This document shows, piece by piece, positions 43,294 through 51,135 of a stretch of DNA of 64,000 nt. The position numbers were made by a program, and so were the translations under genes. Origin of the DNA: Bradyrhizobium sp. (GTDB lineage: Bacteria > Pseudomonadota > Alphaproteobacteria > Rhizobiales > Xanthobacteraceae); NCBI RefSeq assembly GCF_016219575.1, contig NZ_JACRMG010000009.1, positions 310,001-374,000 of the forward strand, read 5' to 3'. The notes below the pieces were generated by a model. It was not told the DNA's origin. It made no database searches and saw only the letters and a list, made by a program, of their open reading frames with translations. How positions within the stretch are numbered: position 1 is the stretch's first letter; every line of letters starts with the position of its first letter.

Positions 43294-45138
43294 TCAATTC
43301 GACGTTAGCACGTCAATCTTGGTGTTGGCGACGATCAGGCGGTCGGCGAGCAATAGCGCGAGGTTTCGCATGACGCGTTCGCCGGCACGGGGGTGCTGCT
43401 TGCGGAAGCGCTCGAATTCCCGCAACGGGATCTCGTAGGCTGTCGCAGCCATGTCCGCCGTCACGTCGGCGGTTCGGGTCGGCTCGAGCAGCGCCATCTC
43501 GCCAAAGGCCATGCCGGCGGTCAGCGTCGCCAGCCGCACGCCGCCGGGCAGGGTGACGAGAACGGCGCCGCTGCGCAGGAAGAAGACGGAGGCGGCAGGC
43601 GTACCGGCCTCGACGATCTTCTCGCCGGCGCGGTAATGCCTGACGGTTCCGATCGAGGCGAGGTCGGTCAGTTCTTCCGTCGACAGGCCCGCGAGCAGGG
43701 GCTGCTCGGAAAGCTCGGTGGTCTCGTGGAAGTCGATCGCGCCGCCATGGCGGTAGACGATCTGGTCCTCCGCCCATTCGATCGCGGTGTCGAGGAGATA
43801 GAAATCGCGGACGTTGGTCAGGCCGCCGGTCCATTCCCGGATGATATCCCACTCGCGCGATCCGCGCTTCACCCCGGAGAGCACCACCGTGACATGGTGA
43901 GCGGCGAGTTCGCGAAATTCCTCCGCGACCAGCCGCGCGCCGGCGCGGGTCAGAGAGGTGACGCGGTGCAGGTCGAAGATGACGAATTGCGGGCGCGGCT
44001 TTCCGGCCAGCTGCCGCGAGACGTAATCCACATTGGAGAACGACAGCGTGCCGACCAGTTCGATGACTCGAACCTGTTCGTGATGTGTGGCGAGGATGTC
44101 GCGCTCGTGGGGGCGCCGGCTGCGCCGCGAAGGATTCTTGCTGATCGTGTAGTCGGCAATGATGCTGGTGCGGGCATCGTCGCTGCGGTTGAGCATATGC
44201 AGGTCGTAGTGCGAGGACAGTGACTCGCACACCCTGATGCCGCGCACGCTGTTGCCGTGGCTGTCGAGCCTGGGCGAATAGCTCCCGAGCCCCAGCCGTG
44301 CCGGCAGTGCCGCCAGAATGCCGCCGCCGACGCCGCTCTTGGCGGGGATGCCGACGCGGTAGATCCATTCGCCGGCATAGTCGTACATGCCGGACGACGT
44401 CATCACCGATAGCGTGCGCGAGATCGCGTAGGGCGTCATCACCTGCTGGCCGGTGAGGGGATTGAGTCCGCGGTTGGCGAGCGTGGCCGCCATCACCGCG
44501 ATGTCGCGCGCGGTGACGAGGATGGCGCATTGCCGGAAATAGACGTCGAGCACGGAATCGACCCGGTCCTTCAGCACGGCGTTGGTGCGCAGCAGATAGG
44601 CAATGGCGCGGTTGCGGTCGCCGGTGGCGCTTTCGGAGGCGTAGACAGCCTCATCGAAGGCGAGCGTGCGCCCGGCAAAGCGGCCGAGCGCCTCGCGGAT
44701 ATATTCGAAGGCGTCATCGTCCCTGGCCTCGTGGATCAGGCCCGAGCAGGCGATCGCGCCGGCATTGACCATCGGGTTGAAGGGATGGTTCTCGGCATTG
44801 AGCCGGATCGAGTTGAAGGGATCGCCGGAAGGCTCGACGCCGATCGCGCTCTCCACCCGCGCGGCGCCCAGCGTGTCCAGCGCCAGCGCAAAGACGAACG
44901 GTTTCGACATGGACTGGACGGTGAAGGGGACCTTGCTGTCGCCTACTTCGTAGACGTGGCCGTCGAGCGTGGCGAGGCTGATGCCGAAATGGGCAGGATC
45001 GGCCTTGCCGAGCTCAGGGATGTAGTCAGCGACGGCGCCGTCGTCGTCGGCCGAGAATTTGGCGTGGCATTCGTCAAGAAACCGCAACAGCGGCGGCTTC
45101 GAGCCGACCCAGGTGCCATTGGCAGCGACGGTTTTCAT
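43294..45138 (-). CDS. glsA: Glutaminase A fused to STAS and cyclic-nucleotide-binding domains
   Basis: A 614-residue three-domain protein from the ATG at 45138 (GGAGACG upstream). Residues 1-310 are glutaminase, a beta-lactamase-like fold with Ser-x-x-Lys in SMSKPF and MVNAGAIACSGL; it makes glutamate and ammonia from glutamine. About 340-460 is a STAS domain (RVIELVGTLSFSNVDYVSR). About 480-600 is a cyclic-nucleotide-binding domain (YRAGEKIVEAGTPAASVFFL, AFGEMALLEPTRTADVTA). The regulatory tails suggest control by a nucleotide signal or partner protein. The STAS-cNMP arrangement is known on some glutaminases of Rhizobiales and actinobacteria but is unlike the short E. coli enzymes. Confidence 0.92.
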   Translation of the reverse strand: MKTVAANGTWVGSKPPLLRFLDECHAKFSADDDGAVADYIPELGKADPAHFGISLATLDGHVYEVGDSKVPFTVQSMSKPFVFALALDTLGAARVESAIGVEPSGDPFNSIRLNAENHPFNPMVNAGAIACSGLIHEARDDDAFEYIREALGRFAGRTLAFDEAVYASESATGDRNRAIAYLLRTNAVLKDRVDSVLDVYFRQCAILVTARDIAVMAATLANRGLNPLTGQQVMTPYAISRTLSVMTSSGMYDYAGEWIYRVGIPAKSGVGGGILAALPARLGLGSYSPRLDSHGNSVRGIRVCESLSSHYDLHMLNRSDDARTSIIADYTISKNPSRRSRRPHERDILATHHEQVRVIELVGTLSFSNVDYVSRQLAGKPRPQFVIFDLHRVTSLTRAGARLVAEEFRELAAHHVTVVLSGVKRGSREWDIIREWTGGLTNVRDFYLLDTAIEWAEDQIVYRHGGAIDFHETTELSEQPLLAGLSTEELTDLASIGTVRHYRAGEKIVEAGTPAASVFFLRSGAVLVTLPGGVRLATLTAGMAFGEMALLEPTRTADVTADMAATAYEIPLREFERFRKQHPRAGERVMRNLALLLADRLIVANTKIDVLTSN

Positions 45139-45159
45139 CGTCTCCGTTGTGCACCGCAA

Positions 45160-47223
45160 TCACGGCACGCGCAACTGGCTCGCGACCAGGGTTTGCCGGC
45201 GTATCAGGAACGTCGCGACTAGGGCTGTGGGAGCCAGGATCGCCAGCCCGAGCGAGGTGATCTGCATCTGCGACAGCGGCATGATGCCGCCGCCGGGCGT
45301 CGCCACCACGAAGCCGCCAATGATCAGCAGCACGCGCAGCGGCCATTCCAGCCAACCGGCATGACGGAGATCGCCGACGAAGACCTGGTAACCCTGGATG
45401 CCGCCACAAATGAACAGCGTACCGAAGGCGGCCAGTCCCATCAGGCCGAGGCCGGCGAAATAGGGGCTTTCCCCCTGCAGCACCAGCGCCGGGTTCAGTA
45501 CGAAGAAGAACGGGATGAAATAGATGATGCTGCCGACCCACATCGATTCCCAGCCGGTCTTCATCGCGGGCGACCCAGCGATGCCGGCAGCGGCGAAGGA
45601 GGCGATCGCGACCGGCGGCGTGATCGAGGACAGCATCCCCCAATAGAAGATGAACATGTGGATCGCCATCCGGTTAAGCCCGAGCTTCTCCAGGGCGGGC
45701 GCCACGAGGATGGCGAGGAAGATGTAGCAGGCCGTGGTCGTCAGCCCGAGCCCGAGCACCAGGCTGGTAAACGCGCACATCACCAGCAGCAGCAGCGCGT
45801 TGTCGCCGGCAATCCGCAGCAGGTCGTTGGCGAGGCTGGAGACCACGCCGGTCATCGAGAAGGCGCCGATGAGCAGGCCGCAGCCGGCGAGAATGCCGAC
45901 CAGCTCGACGAAGGTGCGTCCGTTGACTTCGAGGAAGCGGTTGATCGTGGAAGGCGTCCAGCGCGTCTCCTTGGAGAAGAGCTGGTTCAGCACCAGCAGC
46001 AGCGCGGTGGCATAGAACGGAGCGTGGCTTTCGCGCTTGAAGTGCAGCAGCATCACGATCAGGAGCGCGATGACGAAGATGTAGTACCAGCCTTCCTTGA
46101 TCGTATCCCAGACCTTCGGCAGCTCGGAGCGCGGGATGCCTTTCAGGTTGTGGCGGGCGGCGTAGGAATCCACCTGCATGAACAGGCCGATGTAATAGAG
46201 CGCGGCGGGGATGATCGCGGCGACCGCGACCTCGGCGTAGCTCACGTTGAGGAACTGCGCGATCACGAAGGCGGTGGCGCCCATCACGGGCGGCGCCAGC
46301 ACCGCACCGGTGGAGGCGCAGGCCTCGATGGCGCCGGCATAGGAGGCGCGAAAGCCGCTCTTCTTCATGACCGGGATGGTCATGGTTCCGGCGGTGAGCA
46401 CGTTGGAGATGATCGAGCCGGACATCATGCCGAGCAGGCCGGAAGCGAAGATGCACACCTTCGCGGCCCCGCCGCGGAACGTGCCGCACAGCGCAAAGGC
46501 GATGTTGATGAAGAATTTCCCGGCGCCGGTCATCATCAGCGCGGTGCCGAACACCAGGAAGCCGATCACCGTGTCGGCAAAGGCCTGGATCGGGATGCCG
46601 AGCAGGCTTTCCCCGGACAGCACGTGATACGAGGTTGCCTGTTCGAGCGTCGATTCCGTGCCGCGGAACGGGCCGAGCCATCGGGCGTCAGCGAACAGCG
46701 GATAGAGGGTGAACGGCAACACGCTGAGCAGCAGGCTCCAGCCGCCGGTGCGGCGGAGCGCTTCCATCAGCACGATCCACATGATGAGGCCCGCCACGAT
46801 GACATAGGTCGGGGCCCCGCCGAATTCCCAGCCGGCTTCAGCCGCCTTGCGCACAGTCCGCATCAGCACGATGGAGGAGGCGAAGGTCAGGACAAAGTAC
46901 AGCACATCATACCAGGGGATGTGGTCTAGCGACGCCTTTTCCGTTCCCGGGAAGATCAGGAACGTGAAGGGCAGCATCAGTGCGATCAGCAGGTAGAAAT
47001 ATTCGGTGTTGAGCTGCGTGTAACCGACGAAGAACCGCAGCGAGAACTGCTGGTTGATGCAGAGCAGGATGGTGGCGGCGGTCGCCACCACCAGGGCCCA
47101 ACGCCAGCCCCCGCGCAGCATGCGCACGCGCGTGACCTCGGCCTCCTGCATGTTGGCGTGGGGATCCTCGAACTCGACTTTTTTCGGCGCCGCCATGGTG
47201 GCGCTGTTGGTTGCAGACATCAT
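45160..47223 (-). CDS. TRAP transporter permease, fused DctQ-DctM type (TAXI-associated)
   Basis: A 687-residue inner-membrane permease with about 17 helices. The N-terminal part (ALVVATAATILLCINQQF on) has the small-subunit helices; the C-terminal part has the DctM-type pattern such as GFLVFGTALMMTGAGKFFIN and GLLGMMSGSIISNVLTAG. This fused form usually pairs with TAXI (TRAP-associated extracytoplasmic) binding proteins, two of which follow on the same strand. Transport is driven by the sodium or proton gradient. Start is ATG at 47223 or 47220. It ends 21 bases before the glutaminase start, on the same strand. Confidence 0.93.
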   Translation of the reverse strand: MMSATNSATMAAPKKVEFEDPHANMQEAEVTRVRMLRGGWRWALVVATAATILLCINQQFSLRFFVGYTQLNTEYFYLLIALMLPFTFLIFPGTEKASLDHIPWYDVLYFVLTFASSIVLMRTVRKAAEAGWEFGGAPTYVIVAGLIMWIVLMEALRRTGGWSLLLSVLPFTLYPLFADARWLGPFRGTESTLEQATSYHVLSGESLLGIPIQAFADTVIGFLVFGTALMMTGAGKFFINIAFALCGTFRGGAAKVCIFASGLLGMMSGSIISNVLTAGTMTIPVMKKSGFRASYAGAIEACASTGAVLAPPVMGATAFVIAQFLNVSYAEVAVAAIIPAALYYIGLFMQVDSYAARHNLKGIPRSELPKVWDTIKEGWYYIFVIALLIVMLLHFKRESHAPFYATALLLVLNQLFSKETRWTPSTINRFLEVNGRTFVELVGILAGCGLLIGAFSMTGVVSSLANDLLRIAGDNALLLLVMCAFTSLVLGLGLTTTACYIFLAILVAPALEKLGLNRMAIHMFIFYWGMLSSITPPVAIASFAAAGIAGSPAMKTGWESMWVGSIIYFIPFFFVLNPALVLQGESPYFAGLGLMGLAAFGTLFICGGIQGYQVFVGDLRHAGWLEWPLRVLLIIGGFVVATPGGGIMPLSQMQITSLGLAILAPTALVATFLIRRQTLVASQLRVP

Positions 47224-47265
47224 TGATCCCCCGTCGCATGGCGCCTGCGGCGCCGGCGTCCTTCC

Positions 47266-48429
47266 TCATTCAAATCCGTTCGGCATCTTGGCCTTTGCCA
47301 GCGCCGCCGCACGTGCCTTCATCCAGCCGTCGAGGAACGCCTTGTCGTCGGAGGGTGGATTGCCTTTGTTGTATTCCGTCCAGGCCGAGGCCAGCACTTC
47401 CTGACGCTTGTAGAGAGCATTGTTGTGGGCCTCCTGCTCGGCCGTCCACTGGCCGGCTTCCTTCAGCGCCTTGACCGCGCCGGCGTGCACCGGCACCACC
47501 CAGTTCTTGGTCTGGCGGGCAGCGCCAAGTCCGGAGGCGCCGGGCGTGGAGTCCTTGTAGTCGTCGTAGCCGTCGATCATGGCCTTGGTGATGGAATGGA
47601 CCAGATCCGCCGCCTGCGACGCATAGACGACATAGATCGGGTAGGGGTAGCTGCCGAGTTCGACCGGCTTTTGCGGCGAGATGCCTGCGCCGCACGTCGC
47701 GAGTAGCGGGAAGTAGTATGAGCCAATTTTGTTCATCCGCTCCCAGCCCGCTTTGTCGTTCTTGGGCAGCGGCGGCCAGACCAGGCCGCGCGGTGAGGTC
47801 TCGAGTTCCTTCGCAGGCCCCGAGATGGTGGCGCCGATGGCGGCGTCGGTGTCGTTGTTGAGCAGGCCCTTCCACATCGCGCCATAGCCTGCAAACTCGA
47901 CGATCTTGACGTCGTCCCTTGTCAGGCCGCCAAAGGCGAGCACCGCGAGCGCGTTCTGGTTCAGCGCCGGCGAGCCGACAACGAAGCCGATGCGCTTGCC
48001 CTTGAGATCCTTGATCCCCTTGACGCCCGTGTCGGCGGCAACGCCGAGGGAAATGCCGTTGCAGTCGACCGACGAGAGCAGGGCCTGAAGCGGCTGGGGT
48101 CCCCAATCCCTGGCGCCGAACTCGAACACGCCTTCCTGCGCGAAGTAGGTGCCCACCCCCATGGCGGAGGCAACCGCGCGCTTGGATCGCAGCGGCGCAA
48201 GACGGGCGACGTCGTTGCCGGCCGGCAGCACGCGGACGTCGCTGCCATACTTGTCCTTCATCATCTTGCCGACGGCTACGGTGATGTTGAAGCCGGAGGT
48301 GCCGGTGTCGTAGGCGGTCATCGCCATGGTTGGCGGCAGCTTGACGTCCGCGGCGGGCGCGGGCGCGATGGCAATCAGCGAAAGCGAAGTGAAGACGGCG
48401 GGCGAAAGCATCAGTATCCTGCGGATCAT
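47266..48429 (-). CDS. TAXI family TRAP transporter solute-binding protein (copy A)
   Basis: A 387-residue periplasmic binding protein from the ATG at 48429 (GGGAGAGAAAC upstream). Signal peptide MIRRILMLSPAVFTSLSLIA, mature start near PAAD. The body carries the TAXI pattern: GTSGFNITVAVGKMMKDKYG, GVGTYFAQEGVFEFG, KDLKGKRIGFVVGSPALNQN and YPYPIYVVYASQAADLVHSI. It lies between the permease and a near copy of itself. It probably captures a glutamate-like or other organic acid and passes it to the fused permease. Confidence 0.92.
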   Translation of the reverse strand: MIRRILMLSPAVFTSLSLIAIAPAPAADVKLPPTMAMTAYDTGTSGFNITVAVGKMMKDKYGSDVRVLPAGNDVARLAPLRSKRAVASAMGVGTYFAQEGVFEFGARDWGPQPLQALLSSVDCNGISLGVAADTGVKGIKDLKGKRIGFVVGSPALNQNALAVLAFGGLTRDDVKIVEFAGYGAMWKGLLNNDTDAAIGATISGPAKELETSPRGLVWPPLPKNDKAGWERMNKIGSYYFPLLATCGAGISPQKPVELGSYPYPIYVVYASQAADLVHSITKAMIDGYDDYKDSTPGASGLGAARQTKNWVVPVHAGAVKALKEAGQWTAEQEAHNNALYKRQEVLASAWTEYNKGNPPSDDKAFLDGWMKARAAALAKAKMPNGFE

Positions 48430-48487
48430 GTTTCTCTCCCAAAAAGTTTCGCTATTCCTCAACCTCGTTCGGCACCCGCGTTCCTGC

Positions 48488-49651
48488 CTATTCGAATCCG
48501 TTCGGCATGTTGGCCTTGGCGAGTGCGGTAGCGCGGGCCTTCATCCATCCGTCGAGAAAAGCCTTCTCGTCGGGGGGCGGATTGCCCTTGTTGTAGTCCG
48601 TCCAGGCGGCGACCAGCACCTCCTGGCGTTTGAAGAGTGCGTTGTTGTGGGCCTCCTGCTCGGCGCTCCAGTGGCCGGCTTCCTTCAGCGCCTTCACCGC
48701 ACCGGCGTGCACCGGCACCACCCAGTTCTTGGTCTGGCGCGCGGCGCCGAGACCCGAGGCGCCGGGCGCCGAGTCCTTGTAGGCGTCATAGCCGTCGATC
48801 ATCGCCTTGGTGATGGAATAGACGAGGTCCGCCGGTTGCGAAGCATAGGTGACGAAGATCGGGTAGGGGTAGTTGCCGAGCTCGATCGGCTTCTCCTTCG
48901 AGATGCCGGCGCCGCAGGTGGTCAGGTGCGGGAAGAAGAACGAGCCGACCTTCTTCATCCGTTCCCAGCCGGCAGCATCGTTCTTCGGCAGCGGCGGCCA
49001 GACGATGCCGCGCGGCGAGGTCTCGGCTTCCTTGGCGGGACCCGTGATGGTGGTGGCGAAGGCGGCATCGGTATCGTTGTTGACGAGGCCCTTCCACATC
49101 GCACCGTAGCTGGCGAATTCGACGACCTTGATGTCCTTCTGCGTCAACCCGGCGAAGGCGAGCACCGCGAGCGAATTCTGGTTCAGCGCCGGCGAGCCGA
49201 CGACGAAGCCGACGCGCTTGCCCTTGAGGTCCTTGAGCTCCTTGACGCCGGTATCGGCGGCAACGCCGAGCGTGGCGCCGTTGCAATCGACCGAAGACAG
49301 GATCAGTTGCAGGGGCTGCGGTCCCCATTCCTTGGTGGCGAACTCGAACACGCCTTCCTGCGCGAAATACGTGCCCGATCCCATGGCGGAGGCGACGGCG
49401 CGCTTGGCGCGCAGCGGCGCCAGGCGGGCGACGTCGTTACCGGCCGGCAGCACGCGGACGTCGCTGCCATATTTGTCCTTCATCATCTTGCCGACGCCGA
49501 CGGTGATGTTGAAGCCGGCGGTGCCGGTGTCGTAGGCGGTCATCGCCATGGTCGGCGGCAGCTTGACCTCGTCGGCGCGCACGGGCGCGACTGAAATCAG
49601 CGACAACGAAGCGAAAGCGACAGGCGAAAGCGCCAGCACGCGGCGGATCAT
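48488..49651 (-). CDS. TAXI family TRAP transporter solute-binding protein (copy B)
   Basis: A 387-residue paralogue of the preceding gene, at the same length and with motif-by-motif identity (for example LPPTMAMTAYDTG, KMMKDKYGSDVRVLPAG, KNWVVPVHAGAVKALKEAG). Differences include the signal peptide (ALSPVAFASLSLISVAPVRA) and DEVKLPP. Start is the ATG at 49651 with GGGAGGGAAT. The two copies are a tandem duplication, 58 bases apart, and may widen the ligand range of a single permease. Confidence 0.92.
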   Translation of the reverse strand: MIRRVLALSPVAFASLSLISVAPVRADEVKLPPTMAMTAYDTGTAGFNITVGVGKMMKDKYGSDVRVLPAGNDVARLAPLRAKRAVASAMGSGTYFAQEGVFEFATKEWGPQPLQLILSSVDCNGATLGVAADTGVKELKDLKGKRVGFVVGSPALNQNSLAVLAFAGLTQKDIKVVEFASYGAMWKGLVNNDTDAAFATTITGPAKEAETSPRGIVWPPLPKNDAAGWERMKKVGSFFFPHLTTCGAGISKEKPIELGNYPYPIFVTYASQPADLVYSITKAMIDGYDAYKDSAPGASGLGAARQTKNWVVPVHAGAVKALKEAGHWSAEQEAHNNALFKRQEVLVAAWTDYNKGNPPPDEKAFLDGWMKARATALAKANMPNGFE

Positions 49652-49811
49652 ATTCCCTCCCCTAGTGTTTCGCTGTGCGAAACCTTGTTCTTGTTGGCTG
49701 CATTGACATCATCGCATCGTCGCGATGACCAAGTCCGAGCGATTAAACGCTCAAATCTGCGCGCGGAACAGGCAGATTGTCGCGGACGTTAGTCTAACCT
49801 CCCGCACGCAC

Positions 49812-50033
49812 CTAGAATTCGACGATCGCAATCGCCTGTCCTTCGGCAACGACGTCATCCAGCTGGACGAGTATCGACTTCAATATTCCCGCCGCGGTCG
49901 CGGCGACCGGGATTTCCATCTTCATGGCTTCGACGAATGCAATGTCGTCACCGTCGCCGACATTGCCGCCCACTTCCACCGGAAGCGCGCATATGCGTCC
50001 GGCAACCTCGGTCACAATCTTGATCTCTGGCAT
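49812..50033 (-). CDS. Small biotin carboxyl-carrier protein (lipoyl/biotin attachment domain only)
   Basis: A 73-residue protein formed only of the biotinyl domain: VTEVAGRICALPVEVGGNVG, then FVEAMKMEIPV with biotinyl-Lys38, and a closing VAEGQAIAIVEF. Ribosome site GGAAGCTGGA. The normal BCCP of acetyl-CoA carboxylase is about 150 residues; this short type serves separate acyl-CoA carboxylases. It is divergent from the IclR regulator and about 1 kb from the carboxyltransferase on the other strand. No biotin carboxylase is seen in the window. Confidence 0.9.
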   Translation of the reverse strand: MPEIKIVTEVAGRICALPVEVGGNVGDGDDIAFVEAMKMEIPVAATAAGILKSILVQLDDVVAEGQAIAIVEF

Positions 50034-50134
50034 TCCAGCTTCCTTGCCCTGAATGACGAACCGGCGTCCGTCGCGACGGCTTTTTGTTGTGGCCGCAGAT
50101 TGCCTGAGGTAGCTTGTTCTGCAAGTGGAATTTT

Positions 50135-50151
50135 ATTCCGCATGGCGGAAT
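50135..50151. promoter_or_regulatory. Inverted repeat upstream of IclR gene, likely operator
   Basis: ATTCCGC, ATG, GCGGAAT forms a perfect 7-bp inverted repeat 12 bases upstream of the IclR ATG. IclR dimers bind such dyads. It is well placed to regulate the IclR gene, the biotin carrier and the downstream carboxyltransferase. Confidence 0.6.
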
Positions 50152-50163
50152 GGGAGCCATAAC

Positions 50164-51135
50164 ATGGGACGGCGCTCGGAACGGCTTAGCAAGCAGGGAA
50201 TGCTCGCCAGCGATTTGTCTGGCGAGGGAGATGTGATCCAGGTGGTATCGCGCGCGTTCGACGTGCTGCGCTGCTTCGAGGGACACGAGGCGCGGCTCGG
50301 CAATCTCGAAATCTCCAACCGCTGCGGACTGCCGCGTTCGACGGTGTCGCGGCTGACTCACACGCTGACGCGGATGGGCCAGCTGGTCTATCTGCCGCGC
50401 GACCAGAAATACCGCATCGGTCCGAGCGCGGTGGCGATGAGCACCTCGATGATGAAGGGGCTGCAGCTGCGCAACCTGATCCATCTGCGCCTGCAGGACG
50501 TTGCCGAACATCTGCCTGGCACCGTCGGCTTCGTCATCCCGGACCGCTTTCACCTGGTCTATCTCGAGTTCGCGCGCGCCGCGAACGCGCTCGGCCTGCA
50601 CGAGAGCACCGGCAGCCGCATCAGCATGGCGAGCACGGCGGCGGGCAGCGCCTATCTCGCCGCGCTCGACCCCGAGGTCGGCGACGCCCTGATCAATGAA
50701 ATGGAGCGCGAGACGCCGGATGCGGCGAAGCTGGCGCGGTCGCGCATCGAGATCAACCGCCGCAGTCTTCGCGAACATGGCTACGTCACCGCCTTCGGCA
50801 CCTGGAGCCCGCATATCAATGGTTGCGCCGTGCCGCTGTGGTCGCCGCAGTACCAGACCTATGTCGTGGTGACGATCGGCCTGCTGTCGGCGATGTATGA
50901 TGAGAAGCGCGTGCACAAGGAAGTGGCGCCGCGGATGCTGGACCTTGCCGCCGCCGTCGGCGCGCTGCTCGATGGCGAGGGCGATATCTTTGCCAACCGG
51001 CTGGAGCGCAAGTCGATCGGCGTGCCGGCGCACAACAACAATAAAATAATGACGGAGGAAATGAATGGTCTGGAAGCCGGAACTCGAAGACCTCGCCCGG
51101 CGCGAAGCGTTCGCGCGCGAGATGGGCGGCGTTGA
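50164..51135 (+). CDS. IclR family transcriptional regulator
   Basis: A 323-residue regulator from the ATG at 50164. The winged helix-turn-helix is VIQVVSRAFDVLRCFEGHEA with LEISNRCGLPRSTVSRLTHT, and the effector domain starts near LQLRNLIHLRLQDVAEHL. The last 25 or so residues (from about NNNKIMTEEM) overlap the carboxyltransferase start by 71 bases, which is unusual; the region AACAATAAAATAATGACGG contains stops in another frame. A shifted stop there could be a recent frameshift, or a sequencing error. It is likely to control the divergent biotin carrier and the downstream carboxyltransferase. Confidence 0.88.
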   Translation: MGRRSERLSKQGMLASDLSGEGDVIQVVSRAFDVLRCFEGHEARLGNLEISNRCGLPRSTVSRLTHTLTRMGQLVYLPRDQKYRIGPSAVAMSTSMMKGLQLRNLIHLRLQDVAEHLPGTVGFVIPDRFHLVYLEFARAANALGLHESTGSRISMASTAAGSAYLAALDPEVGDALINEMERETPDAAKLARSRIEINRRSLREHGYVTAFGTWSPHINGCAVPLWSPQYQTYVVVTIGLLSAMYDEKRVHKEVAPRMLDLAAAVGALLDGEGDIFANRLERKSIGVPAHNNNKIMTEEMNGLEAGTRRPRPARSVRARDGRR

